From assembly GCA_963932465.1 (NCBI GenBank), contig OZ010792.1:280719836-280783835 (forward strand): 64,000 nucleotides of DNA, in the 5' to 3' direction. A program made the translations under genes and the position numbers. The notes under the pieces were generated by a model. It did not search any database. It had not been told where the DNA came from and saw nothing but the letters and a program-made list of their open reading frames with translations. Shown piece by piece: positions 11,135 to 21,470 of this stretch. How positions within the stretch are numbered: position 1 is the stretch's first letter; the number at the start of each line of letters is the position of its first letter. The stretch is from Maratus speciosus. Lineage: Eukaryota; Arthropoda; Arachnida; Araneae; Salticidae.

Positions 11135-11355
11135 GATAGGATTTAATAGAATGAAGAAATTTTTTATTAATATCCAAGTTTTGATTCGATTTTCATAAAA
11201 TTGGAAATGACTCGATAAAATTCTGCAACGATTATATATATTAATTTCAAACCATTCGGTTGGGTAGTTTTTGCGCTGTTATATGCGAACACAGGGTCGG
11301 GCCAGACGACGACTATAGGTACTACGTATTTATATAATTACGAACGCACCTAAAA
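11135..11355 (+). repeat. Interspersed repeat, family with TTCGGTTGGGTAGTTTT
   Basis: Matches 60890-61070. Shared blocks are GAAATGACTCGA, ACCATTCGGTTGGGTAGTTT, CTGTTATATGCG and ACGACTATAGGTRCTACGTA, ending TTTATATAATTA. The motif of a conserved 'CATTCGGTTGGGTAGTTTT' followed by a bracket of GACAGACGA-like words resembles 3' tails of arthropod interspersed repeats, but I cannot assign a class. Confidence 0.65.
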
Positions 11356-11404
11356 ACAGTGTCAATTTCTCTATTGTGAAGAAAGCCGGAAAATGCCTTT
11401 GACC

Positions 11405-11690
11405 TCATAACTCTTCTAATACCACCTACGTTACCAGTGCAATTTTACTTTAAAAAATAAGAAAAATAAAGACGCAAAATTATAATAATTTCCCTTTTTT
11501 CAAATGATGCCACCTCAAACATAATTTTAATGTCATTATCGAACGCAATGGCTGAGTTACATTGCTACCAAAGAAAAACTGAATAGCAATTTGTGACTCT
11601 GAACAATACACGAATCCCTTGTTTACTGAGAAATAATGGATTTTTTAAAAAACGCTAAGACCTAATCAGAGTAGTCTGCTTTAAAAAATG
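11405..11690 (+). repeat. Direct repeat, unit 2 (partner 9985-10240)
   Basis: Second copy of the 9985 segment with moderate divergence and several small indels. The intervening 1.1 kb carries unrelated sequence, including a 14-nt C run (10921-10934). Confidence 0.75.
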
Positions 11691-11999
11691 CCTTACAAAT
11701 GACCAGTAATTATATTGTTTCGGTTTCCGCGCATTTAGTCTCGGCTCTTGGCATGAAGGTATTGTCCAAAAAGTTTAGGGTATGCTTCAGTCAAAAGAGT
11801 GGAAGTTGAATTTCTTTTCCTTCTGTTTCTTTCTGCATTGTATTTTTGCCGCCATTGGTTAGTGGTATTGTTTAAGGTGTCTTAGTTTTAGAATTTGTTT
11901 AAAAACAAAGTAGTGACTAACAAGGAAGGTCTCCATACGGGCATATTAAAAAAAATCTGAAAAAATTACAAAGTGTTCTTCTCATATTAATATATATGT

Positions 12000-12041
<42 letters not shown>

Positions 12042-12660
12042 GCGGAACCTTGATAGAACGTTCGTAAAAAATAATGAAAATTTCTTTTATTTGGCGATTT
12101 ATCATCAGTTGACGATGAAATGAAATTTCGAAAAATACTTTTTTAATTCGAATACTCTAAGATAAAAATGTTTCATATTGAACTTGTTTAAATAAATGTA
12201 ATGTAAATAACTTTAGTTTTGTCAGTTTTGGTTTGATTTAACTATAGTTTTGTCATGTATACATATATATTTATAATGAATGTTAAATATCAAATTTTAT
12301 GAATTAAAACAAAATTAAAATAAATTAAAATTGTTTCACTATCTCAAAATTAAGTCCAATTGAGCATTGTGGATTCAATTTTGTTGCTATGGAAACGACG
12401 AATTCTTTGATATTGAAATGAATAAGTGCTAAATGAATCCTGCCTTTATTTTGGAATACGCTTAAATATATGAAAGTATTTTTTATGTATGAAATTGTTT
12501 TTAAAGTAATAAAATTAAATAACAAGCAACATAAATATGTAATACGAAAAAATGTGTTTATTAAACTCTCTCATTGTTAATGTTTAAATTTATTAAATAC
12601 CTTTTACACGCATTCTAAAAATCAATTATCAAACAATTTTCAAGTGCTTTAAAATCGTTT
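11691..12660. other. AT-rich stretch with poly-A tract
   Basis: Includes a run of about 34 A residues at 12005-12038. No gene is recognised. The frames here are low-complexity. Confidence 0.5.
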
Positions 12661-12664
12661 GCTT

Positions 12665-12691
12665 TTGGCGAGGAAAAGTACTGCTCGCCAA
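12665..12691. repeat. Short perfect inverted repeat
   Basis: TTGGCGAG (12665-12672) and CTCGCCAA (12684-12691) form a perfect 8-bp stem with an 11-nt spacer, just upstream of the E2F-like site. It could be a bipartite protein site or chance. Confidence 0.5.
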
Positions 12692-12710
12692 GTCGCGTGA
12701 CGCTTTCGTT

Positions 12711-12722
12711 TTTCGCGCCAAA
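12711..12722. promoter_or_regulatory. E2F consensus site
   Basis: TTTCGCGCCAAA is a full match to the classical E2F/DP consensus (TTTSGCGC plus flanking AAA on the other strand). The surrounding 120 bp is GC-richer than average and includes TCGCGTGACGC. No start site or exon can be tied to it, so its role is undetermined. Confidence 0.4.
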
Positions 12723-13023
12723 TACTCAAAAGTATTTTATTTTTTACAGACTTTCTACTGCAATTCCGCCGCTAAATTTGACTGATCCTTTATTACATAC
12801 ATAAGTATAATTGGTATTTTTTTTTTTTCAAAATATTCTGAGCATGCCCAGTAAGGAGACCTTCCTTGTAAGATAAGAGTACAAAATTTATTGCGGTAAT
12901 CTGATAGGAAAATTCATCGAAGGAGACAGAAATATAACGAGAAATTTCACAATTTACAAACTGGTTATGAACACAGGTTAGACTAGGCAATATACTAGAT
13001 TATTTTTAACACAATTATTCTAA

Positions 13024-13164
13024 TGGGTGAATAAATCATATGAGTAATAATTTTCCATCTGGGCGAAAAATGTCCATATTCGAACCAGAGATCTTTTGGC
13101 TGAAGCTGCCAATACTCTGCCAACTGAGCTATCCCGGACGAATCTGGAGGATCTAATTCACCCA
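13024..13164. repeat. Inverted TGGGTGAAT motifs flanking the tRNA relic
   Basis: TGGGTGAAT (13024-13032) and ATTCACCCA (13156-13164) are perfect 9-bp inverted repeats bracketing the tRNA-like sequence. This may be coincidence, or the unit may have been mobilised as a whole. Confidence 0.45.
13066..13152 (-). pseudogene. tRNA-derived relic or SINE head
   Basis: Read on the minus strand the sequence starts TCCGGGATAGCTCAGTTGG. It contains a perfect A-box (TAGCTCAGTTGG, 13120-13131), an intact 5-bp anticodon stem TTGGC/GCCAA with a 7-nt loop AGCTTCA, and a B-box match GGTTCGAATAT (13076-13086). The loop lacks U at position 33. The 3' acceptor half does not pair with the 5' half, and the T-stem is degraded. 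It is therefore not a functional tRNA. It could be a pseudogene or the promoter head of a tRNA-derived SINE. Confidence 0.65.
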
Positions 13165-13431
13165 GCTACATAGTTTCTTTGTATATAATTAACTTGAGGA
13201 TTTGGATTAAAACCACGAGGGTACCCATTTTGCTTTTCTTTATCGTCACAAGCGAAAACACAACTTGTGACTGAAAATTAACAAAAGGAGAGTTATTTCC
13301 AGCTAATAACATGCATACAACTTATTAATTTACTTGAAAATAAAAAATTCAATGAAACGTATTACAAATTACTGTTTTTTCTTTCATTCTTTACATGGTA
13401 GAATCCAGAGTAATGCGAAACTAAAATAACT

Positions 13432-13716
13432 ATGGAAGGAGGCAATAACCACAGGAAAACAGCAATTGAAGCGTTCCTGGCTTATCTACTGACCGGTCTT
13501 GAAAATTTCCATCAATATGGCAACGATCCCCGATGCAGACGATTCAACAAAATGTTCCGGACAATGCCCTTCACCGACTGCTTTGATCTAGTGCCGACGA
13601 GCACAAAAGAGAAGGAGATGAGAACTTTTCGGCGGATTGGAAGGGAAGGGTTTTTCAGGGTCTGTAGGATCGCAGATGGCCATGAAAAGATAGGGTTCAG
13701 AAGAATTTTGCTATGA
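13432..13716 (+). CDS. Unrecognised 94-codon open frame
   Basis: I do not recognise the product. The frame has a more balanced base composition than its surroundings and a mixed, hydrophilic translation. It contains a FLAYLLTGLENF segment, a cysteine in CRRFNKMF, and a basic C-terminal half with TKEKEMRTFRRIGREGFFR. It has no signal peptide or clear membrane helix. No convincing splice site pair was found. An upstream pyrimidine tract ending in CCAG at about 13408-13409 could be an acceptor. It could be an old exon, a transposon coding relic or chance. Only protein homology or RNA evidence would decide. Confidence 0.2.
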   Translation: MEGGNNHRKTAIEAFLAYLLTGLENFHQYGNDPRCRRFNKMFRTMPFTDCFDLVPTSTKEKEMRTFRRIGREGFFRVCRIADGHEKIGFRRILL

Positions 13717-14195
13717 GAAAAAAGAAGATGAACAGCGAAGCATCATTTATAACTTGCTGAAAGGCCGAAAAGAAAAAGAAATATAAAAATTATACCAAAT
13801 TAAAAAAAAAAAAAAAAAAAAATTAAAGGAAGGAGTGTTTAAAATAACCATGTCAGTGACCTTTACTGTAATAACTGCTGGCAGGGGGCGACAATTCGAA
13901 ACAACATCCTTTTGTTGAATATTTGAGGTTTTAACGAAGCATAGTAAAATTGATTTTTTACATATAATTTAAGGTAATAACTGTGCCCAACTACAAAGAC
14001 CCTCGAGAAGTAAATTCAATATCTACATTAAGAAAAAAAAAAAAATGAAACAATAATAAACCAAAAGAGGACGGGAGGCGGATGATAGCACATTCAAATA
14101 CTAATGCAATAAACGTGGAAGTAATATTGACGTGTGTGTGTGTGGGGGGGGGTGTATCTATTTCAAAAAGTTTCGGAAAGAATATTTTACTTTTT

Positions 14196-15425
14196 AGCTC
14201 ACAGGCTATCAAAGCCTGACAGCTAATGTGCCCGCCGGTTTTGTATGTATGTACGCACGTAACAAGTATAAAGGGGGGGGGAGGAGGGCTACCCCCCTTA
14301 AATTTGAAAAATGGGCTTTTCATGCAGAATTATTTGATTTGCTCCAAATTTGGTATACCGGTTTATTATGTTAAGGAGCTTCCCTGATTAAATTTGAAAG
14401 TTCATTAGTTAAGTATAAAGGGGGAAAGGGGGATAGACCCCCCCCTTAATTTAGAAAAATGGGTTTTTCATGCAGAATTATTCGATTTGCTCCAAATTTG
14501 GTATACCGGTTTATTATGTTAAGGCGCTTGCCTGATTAAATTTGAAAGTTCATTAGTTAAGTATAAAGAGAGGAAAATGGGGCTATCCCCCTTATTTTAG
14601 ATAAATGTGTTTTTCATGCAGAATTATTCGATTTGCTCCAAATATTGCATGCCGGTTTATATGTTGAGGAGCTTCCCTGATTAGATTTGGAGGTTCATTA
14701 GTTAAGTACAAAGGGGGGAAAGGGAGGCTACTACCCTTAATTTAGATAAATGGGTATTTCATGCAAAATTATTCGATTTGCTCCAAATTTGGTATACCGG
14801 TTTATTATGTTAAGGAGCTGCCTTTTTTAAATTTGGAAGTTTATTGATTAAGTATAAAGGGGGGGGGGGGGGGGCGGGGGGCAGTTCCCTCCTCCCCCCT
14901 TAATTTAGATAAATGGGTTTTTCATGCAAAGTTATTCGATTTGCTTCAAATTTGATATACCGGTTTATTCCGATATGGCGCTTCCTTCATTAGATTTGGA
15001 GGTTCATTAGTTAAGTATAAAAGGGGTAAAGGGGGCAAGTCCCCTACCCTTAATTTAGATAAAGGGGTTTTCATGCAGAATTATCCAATTTAATCTTTTT
15101 TTCGATGTTCACACCAGAATGATAAGGAGCTTGCCTGATTAGATTTGGAGGTTCATTAGTTAAATTTAAAGGGGGGAAAGGGCGGTTAGGACCCCCCCCC
15201 CTTAATTTAGCGATATGGTTTTTTCATGCAGAATTATCGGATTTGTTTCAAATTTGTATACCGGTTTTTTATGTTAAGGAGCTTCCTGATTAGATTTGGA
15301 GGTTCATTGGTTAAGTATAAAGGGGGGAAACGGGGGCTAATCCCCCTTGATTTATTTTTTGAGGGGCATTATCCTTTGAAATAACAGTATACTAATATAC
15401 AATTTGTGTGAATAGCCTGTCAGCT
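14196..15425. mobile_element. Possible inverted-ended element carrying a tandem array
   Basis: AGCTCACAGGCTAT (14196-14209) and ATAGCCTGTCAGCT (15412-15425) are inverted repeats with one mismatch. They bracket the whole 147-bp array. The word CCTGACAGCT also recurs just inside the left end. The arrangement suggests that the array lies within a mobile or formerly mobile unit. The class is unknown and no target duplication was found. Confidence 0.4.
14264..15358 (+). repeat. Tandem repeat, about 147-bp unit, 7.5 copies
   Basis: Units start at AAGTATAAAGG and its variants at 14264, 14411, 14559, 14704, 14850, 15013, 15162 and 15313. Each has a G-rich then C-rich stretch (GGGGGAAAGGG...CCCCCTTAATTTAG), TTTTTCATGCAGAATTATTC, GATTTGCTCCAAATTTGGTA, TACCGGTTTATTATGTTAAG and TTCATTAGTTAAG. 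Spacing is 145-151 bp, except for one unit of 163 bp lengthened by a G run. Facing G and C tracts within each unit can form hairpins. The spacing is close to the DNA length of a nucleosome core, which may be coincidental. Confidence 0.93.
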
Positions 15426-16164
15426 CAATGCTATCAGTTTAACTGGACACTTTTCTTTTTATTTAAAATTGGTTTACCTCTATTTTTCAAGCAGCATATT
15501 AATACTGTACATATATAAATAAAAATAATTCACTCAAAATTCTAGTCAAAGAATAGATATTTTTATTGAATAGCTTTACATTAGTTTTAGACTATTTATA
15601 GATAATTTACAAATATATACGTGTATTATCTTATCGGAGTTTCAAATTACAAATGTCTAATAGTTAATTTGAAAATGCAGTTTTGAGATTGAATACAATT
15701 TAAGCAACAAAATACTTTACAATTATTATTTTTCCAGTCAAAAGAACATTAGGGATAGAAAATAAATAATACTACATGTGCAGGGGAATGTTAGTGTGTT
15801 GGGAACTGGGGGAGGGTATTAGTACAATTTACAGAAAAAATTATCAAACATTGAATTAAAGTATGAGGCAACAAGAATAGTAGTAACACTAGAATAAATT
15901 AGAGAAATATATTTACAAATGACAAAAAAAAAAGTTCAATAATCTCAAACAGAAATAAGGGTTTTTTTTTTTTATTTTAATGATTAAGTGAAAAGGGAAA
16001 CTGGTAATAACAGGAGAAAAACTTTTTCACTTTCTAAAATAAAAATAAGTTCCGGCTAGTTTAATATTTTAAAGTATAATCATATTTACAAATTACCTAT
16101 ATAGATCATACTATTTATCAGAAATATGATGAACTATGAGGGAAAAAAATAAAGGAGAGCAAAA
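15426..16164. other. AT-rich stretch, nothing recognised
   Basis: Only simple A/T runs and chance frames. I see no repeats shared with the remainder of the window. Confidence 0.5.
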
Positions 16165-16270
16165 ATTATATCATTGCGTTGCTAAGAGCGCCGCCGATCT
16201 GCCGTGGAATGTAGACATAATAAAAGCAGAGGCTTTATATTGCAACATTGTATAATCTTTCACACAGAAA

Positions 16271-16318
16271 CACGTGATCAAAGTGACGTCATGGTTACGT
16301 CAGAAAAGAATATGACGT
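16271..16318. promoter_or_regulatory. CRE and E-box cluster
   Basis: Within 48 bp there is an E-box CACGTG (16271-16276), a palindromic CRE TGACGTCA (16284-16291), an inverted half-site ACGTCA and a further TGACGTC. The host segment 16165-16410 is GC-enriched and includes GAGCGCCGCCGATC. Such clustering fits a CREB/ATF-responsive promoter or enhancer, but no transcript start is identified. Confidence 0.35.
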
Positions 16319-16410
16319 CCGTTGTCAAGACAACCGAAGCTCCACCTCCACGTTGAAGTAAACGGGAAAGGTCATACCGTGTTAGTAGTTCGCCGTATTT
16401 CACATCGTAA

Positions 16411-19079
16411 TTTTCTGGTTGAAATAGTACAATTTTGAAATATTTATAAGAAAATAAAAAGGCTTTTATCATGATTTGATATACAGTAATGAAATATTTT
16501 TAACATTTGAAAACGGCAAGAATACATAATATTGGATAAAAAATTAAGTGAAAAAAGGAATCGCAAATAAATAGCGCGGAAAATGTTACTTAGTATAAAG
16601 AATGGCGAGTTTTATAGAAAATCGAGATAAAAGCACAATATCAAACATTCTTTAATTAAGAAAATTATTTTGTGAATACGTAGAGTTTTGCATCATGTAA
16701 ACATACAAAATTTCGCACTACAACATTAGTAATTCAATACCATAATGAATATTCTGATAAATTGCTTCATACATTTTTTTTTTTCTTTATGAAATTAAAA
16801 GTTCTTTTGAGTAAAGAAAAACATGGAATAGGCTGAAGAAAGAATTTTTTTCTTAGAACTTCCCTTATAGAGCAATTTTTAAACATAAACTTAAAAAGTA
16901 CTTATAAATTTAACAAATAATTATCAATTAACAAATAGTGATCTTATGAAAATTGTATTTTTCTGAACTTAAATCATCGATGAAAACAAACAATCAAAAC
17001 TAGTGTTCACTAGGGAATTCAGGGATCTCTTCCCCGATAGAAAAGTTTAGTTTTTTTCTTTTTGTGTTTAATTATCCTTATAACGTCTATTTGAAAGAAG
17101 AAAAATAGCAGCACAACTGTCAGAGCAAATAGCGATTTTTGTGAAGCAACACAAAAGGAATTTCACTTTCACGTAACCTAGGAACTATCCCAAAGATGAG
17201 CCTCACTTTGTCATTTTATGATGGATGAACGAAGCCAAGCGGAACTAAACACTAAGTTACACGATTCTTCCTTTTTCGGAAAAGAGTCGATTTTTCGACC
17301 GCACTACCAGAGGACCTCTAGAGGTACAGAGAGTTGTCAGCCACAATAAATTGCTTTTCAGTAAATTACCTGGCCAATGAACAATTATGATAGAGTAGTT
17401 GCCTCCTGTGACCTTTTTCTCCAATAGGAATGTTTCAATTTTAATAGACAGGGCGATAGAGTACCATACCTGTCAATCTTCTATCCCTCCCCATACCCCA
17501 AATCAATTTTATCAAATTAGGTTATGAAATAAAATTAATTAAAATGAGATTTTAAATACTTAAGCTTTAATAATCATGCTTACGTAAATTTCAAAATATT
17601 AATTATATTCAATTAAACAGTATTCTGGGATCCAAAATAAAAATGTGAGAATAACGAGTTCTCCAACATTAATATCGATTCTACTTTTTCGATATTTTGT
17701 AAAGAATGGGTGAAAATACTAACAATTGCATATAAAAGAATATATAAATAAAAAGGGAATAAATACTAGAGATTTAAAAAAAAAAAAAGACATAAAATAC
17801 TTGGCTACGATTCGATTCGGTATATCCAATATATGTGCAGGATATTCGGTTTCGAACGAATGTCAATTAGGCGAAGTGCATAATTTAGAGTTAAATATCT
17901 ATATTTAAGAGTTTCACTTTAATATTTATGCATCATTTTATTTCTTTTCTTTGAATTAGTTATTTCCTTTTAATTCCAATTAAATTAACTATTTTTGTTA
18001 CTTATAATAAACAAAAATTCTGAGAATAGTGTCGGTTCTCTTTGAAAATGAAAAAAGTCAATTTTACTACAGCAACATTTTTCAAATAATGGTAGATAGT
18101 GACGATCGTAGATAAAATATTTTAAAAACGAAAGGGAGTAGATGTTTTCGTTAACTTGCAAAATAAAATTAGATTTACGCACCATCAATATTAAAAACGA
18201 TCTAACAAATTAAAATGGTTTTCGATTTCTAATAAATAACATAAAAGTAAAAAGTAAAAAAAAAAAAAAATCAAAAAGGCATAAGCAACAGTCTTTAGGA
18301 AATTAATAACGAGGTTATCTGAAAAGGAAAGGAAAAAGAAAAAACTCATTTTACGATTTATTAAGATAATGAAAGTAACAGGTGTGGCATGTTTCCCCGC
18401 AAAACAAGCACAATTTCCGCTTATTGCAATTTTTTTTTAATCCAAAGAAAAACAAAAACAAACAGAAGCTATCTTTCTCGTCGACAAAATATGAGATTTT
18501 CTTTTTCTCCCGCTCTTTTTCCTCATTTTGTAATGCACTCAGCCTTTTTAGGATATTATCCAAAACGAACAAATTAGTCACGTAAAAAACGTTTTTATTC
18601 AAATTAACGCCCACACTTGCGTGTGAAAACAGCAGACGAGAAATGTATTCTTGAAACAACTGTTACCGTTAAAGCGATCTGAAAGCTTACCAAGATAAAT
18701 GAGCAGACGACTTCTGGAATAGCTGATTTAAACGAAAGTAATGAAAATGTTTAAAATGGAATTTTCTTCTTTTTCTTTACGTTATGACATAAAAAATGGG
18801 GATTTAAAAAAAAAAGTTCAGAAAACAAATTATTTTAAAAGCATAAATAGATTATATTTTAAACACTGCATTAAAACATATTTCTTCTTTTTTAAATAGT
18901 TTTTTTTTTTTTCATAAATATATATGTAAAAAGATACAAATTTATAGTTCTGGCCTGCAATTTAATTACTTGTATTTTTAATAAGGAATAATTATACAAA
19001 GCTTCTTAAGCGAGAGAAGATTAAGGAGTTGAACAAAGTATATTACAATTTCTTATTTTATTTACTGCTCTCGCTCATT
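16411..19079. other. Long AT-rich non-coding stretch
   Basis: About 2.7 kb with no element ends, no internal repeats and only low-complexity frames. The part at 17150-17480 is slightly richer in GC (for example GAGGACCTCTAGAGGTACAG) without a gene model. Confidence 0.5.
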
Positions 19080-19229
19080 TGAAATATGGGTGCAACCCTT
19101 TTGAAGAGCATTGTGCCTCTCTGTAAATGAAGATTAAATGCTACGCACTCCTTAATCTATAGAAATCATGTTGTAGTGCACCTCAGATATCCTTTTTAAT
19201 TTCATTAGATTTGAAGTATCATAACATGC

Positions 19230-19576
19230 TAGGGGTCGATCCAGGCAAAAATTGGGTCTTATTTAGGGTCCCTGCACAAAAATCAATTTAATAAAATAGA
19301 CCACTTTACAATACACTTTTTAATAAAATAAATCTCTTCACAAAACACTTTTTAATAAAATAAATCCCTTCACAAAACACTCTTTAATAAAATAAATCCC
19401 TTCACAAAATTTCATTCCATAACTTTAATAGAAGGACTTAAAGTTATTAATTAAATACTTCTTCGTTCAAAAATTTGAGTAACTGGATTTCATCTTTGGC
19501 TACAAAATTTACTTTTCACAAAATGCCACCCCCCCCCCCCCCCCCAGAAAAAAAAACCCCACTGAATCGACTCCTG
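19230..19576 (+). mobile_element. MITE with 5-bp target duplication, copy 1
   Basis: The left end is TAGGGGTCGATCCAGGCAAA. The right end, read inward, is CAGGAGTCGATTCAGTGG. It is flanked by CATGC at 19225-19229 and 19577-19581. Near the left end are four tandem copies of a roughly 33-bp unit (TTCACAAAACACTTTTTAAT, AAAATAAATCCC). A reverse-orientation relative lies at 24159-24536, also with a 5-bp duplication. Terminal CAG plus a 5-bp duplication points to a minor hAT branch rather than the usual 8-bp hATs, but this is inference. Confidence 0.8.
19530..19546. repeat. Poly-C runs
   Basis: A C run of about 17 nt lies within the MITE. A second run of about 18 nt is nearby at 19769-19786, and a third (20484-20497) follows shortly after. 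Confidence 0.85.
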
Positions 19577-20110
19577 CATGCATGGCAAACGACTTTCCCC
19601 ATAGATTATAATGTAATGTAATTATTTTATGCGTCATTGTAAACGAAATATAAATGCTATTTATTTATTCAATGCTCCTGAGAAAGCATGTTTTAGTCCA
19701 CCTCGGTGACGCATATCAATTATGTTTGAAGTACTGTAACATAAATGAAATGCTTCGGAAACTATTTCCCCCCCCCCCCCCCCCCCATAGACGATAATGT
19801 AACGGAATTCTTTTGTGGATCCCTGTAAAGGAGCTATAAATGTTACGCACTTCATTTCCAATACCGAGCATTCTATGGTAAACATCAATAACATAAAATT
19901 TTCGCGGTAATCCGAGTTTTACGAGTTAGATCACGGGCAGATAGACAAACCAAACCCATAAACACATTTACCCGAAAAAAAAAAAAATAATCCGATTTTA
20001 AAATCACTTGAGAAGAATAAATGTTATTAAATAATATGACGAAACGCAATATTTCACCTTAATTCAAGCATAAAATATATGAACTTTAAAAAGTTCACTG
20101 TTTTACTTAA

Positions 20111-20440
20111 AAGGTGACTAACATAAAAGAGATGTTGCAAGTTAAAAATATACATTTTATTTCAAAATTCTTATTACTTTCAAGCTTTTCCAAGCTCTTC
20201 ATCAGATTCTATCATATTTTCTCTAAGTTCAATCCAAGAAACTGCTACTTCTACTTTCAACTCTAATAATTCATGGCTCTCATTTTCAAAATTAAGTGAC
20301 GTATTTGTATAAATAAGCAGAAATTAGCTATTAAAATATTCTCTGATGAAGAGCATGGAAAAGCTTGAAAGTACCAAGAAATTTTAAATAAAATGTATAT
20401 TTTTAAATTGTAACATCTCTTTCATTATTTTAGTCACCTT
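20111..20440. mobile_element. Palindromic foldback element
   Basis: Two arms of about 95 bp face each other. The left starts AAGGTGACTAACATAAAAGA. The right ends TTAGTCACCTT. The arms share AAAATATACATTTTATTT, TACTTTCAAGCTTTTCCA and GCTCTTCATCAG. TTAA lies at 20107-20110 and 20439-20442, so a TTAA duplication is possible, though the second overlaps the arm. No coding sequence is present. Confidence 0.8.
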
Positions 20441-20716
20441 AATTTAGGGAATTAAATTTGAAAAAGCCGGGAGTGTCCAACTGCCCCCCCCCCCCCCAAT
20501 TGCGGACGCGCATGGTAACACCTATTTTCATGCGCCTTAAAAACCCTTTGTATTACAGATAAAACAGCGATCCCAATCAGTAAAATAAAACAAAATCCCC
20601 TTCAACTTTATTCCAACCAACTCTAATATTATTCAACCGTGCTTAACTACTAAAAAAGAAACAAGCACAACCATGAAGTGAAATGAAATCTATACTACAC
20701 CACCCACGATACTTAC

Positions 20717-21240
20717 CACCTGCGTAATGGTTAGAAAAAATGTACAAGCCAAAAATCTGATAATAAAACCACGAGAAACGACACCGGCGATCAAGGCAAG
20801 ACGTAAGATAATCTCCTAAATGGGGGTGGCAATAAGAAGAGTCCTTCCATTTTGATTAAAGTCATCTGCCGGGAATTGGTGTAATGAAGAAATCTACGGG
20901 CAAGGGTAAGCTGGCATAATGGTTATCTGATATGGAGAGATGATTGGAATTGCAGCGGAAATAAAGAAACGTTTTGGGTTCGGCTTGCAGGAATGAATAA
21001 GAATGCATGTGATTCAAAGAAGTTCGAAGACTTCTCTCAAAAGCGTAGATGTCGAAATAATTTTCCATTAAAGCGGATTGTTTCCGTCGATTTAAAAGCG
21101 TAATTCGATTAAACTTAATAAAATTATTTATACACGGCATTAATTCTCTTCGAGACGAGTGTTCCGTATACGCGTCTCTTAATTTTTTGGATGCCGGCAT
21201 TGCAGCCAAGTTTCACATAGGGAAATATCGTAAAAGCCTG
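20717..21240 (-). other. Candidate minus-strand exon ending in a strong splice donor
   Basis: The segment is less AT-biased than its surroundings. On the minus strand it contains a 115-codon frame (21209-20862) and then ends ACGCAGGTG followed by GTAAGTAT (GTAAGT at 20716-20711), an excellent donor match. Just before the donor a second frame encodes a hydrophobic run (FIIRFLACTFFLTITQ) but lacks a start codon. The 115-codon frame is not recognised and does not reach the donor. An untranslated or partly coding exon is possible, and a chance donor is the alternative. Confidence 0.25.
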
Positions 21241-21470
21241 AATGTTCTACTTCCATGAATTTGATTACAGACAATTCCATTAAAAACTCTTAAAAAAAGG
21301 AAAGCGCCAACTTTCGAAAAATATTGGGTCGGCTCAAATATTTTCGAGTAAAATCATACAATTTCCCCTCAGTGTGTGTACGTGCGGAGACAGAGACCGG
21401 ATAGAGCTAATGACCGAAGATGATGATTTCGAAGTTAAATTATGTTTTTTCTAAGCAAAAATATAAATTA

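Larger units (their letters stand above)
19080..19980 (+). repeat. Composite interspersed repeat split by a MITE
   Basis: The stretches 19100-19229 and 19590-19760 share blocks such as TGTAGTGCACCTCAG / TTTTAGTCCACCTCGG and TTTGAAGTAYYRTAAC. The blocks TAATGTAAYGGAAT, TCCYTGTAAA and AAATGYTACGCAC also recur at 19610-19660 and 19795-19850. The tail GGTAAACATCAATAACAT followed by GGTAATCCGAGT and GACAAACCAA matches 61980-62085. The unit is interrupted by the MITE at 19230-19576. The class is not resolved. Confidence 0.6.

Noticed and set aside
9960..11690. Pair of homologous exons
   Set aside because: The duplicated segments (9985 and 11405) have frame-disrupting indels and stops, and the best-conserved blocks are not periodic by codon.
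13066..13152. Functional tRNA gene
   Set aside because: The acceptor stem does not pair, the T-stem is degraded and U33 is missing from the anticodon loop.
13991..14323. 110-codon minus-strand frame rich in Pro and Phe
   Set aside because: It is created by the GT microsatellite, poly-G tract and first unit of the 147-bp array.
14196..15425. Helitron or centromeric satellite explanation for the 147-bp array
   Set aside because: No TC...CTRR ends with a 3' hairpin were seen, and the array is short (about 1.1 kb), so neither label is supported.
18351..18659. Overlapping frames on both strands near 18.4-18.7 kb
   Set aside because: Low-complexity K/F/S-rich translations on both strands are expected from A/T tracts. 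There is no conserved motif.
20862..21209. 115-codon minus-strand frame as a complete protein
   Set aside because: I recognise no family, the frame stops before the nearby splice donor, and it has neither a good start context nor domain-like features. Kept only as part of a candidate exon.
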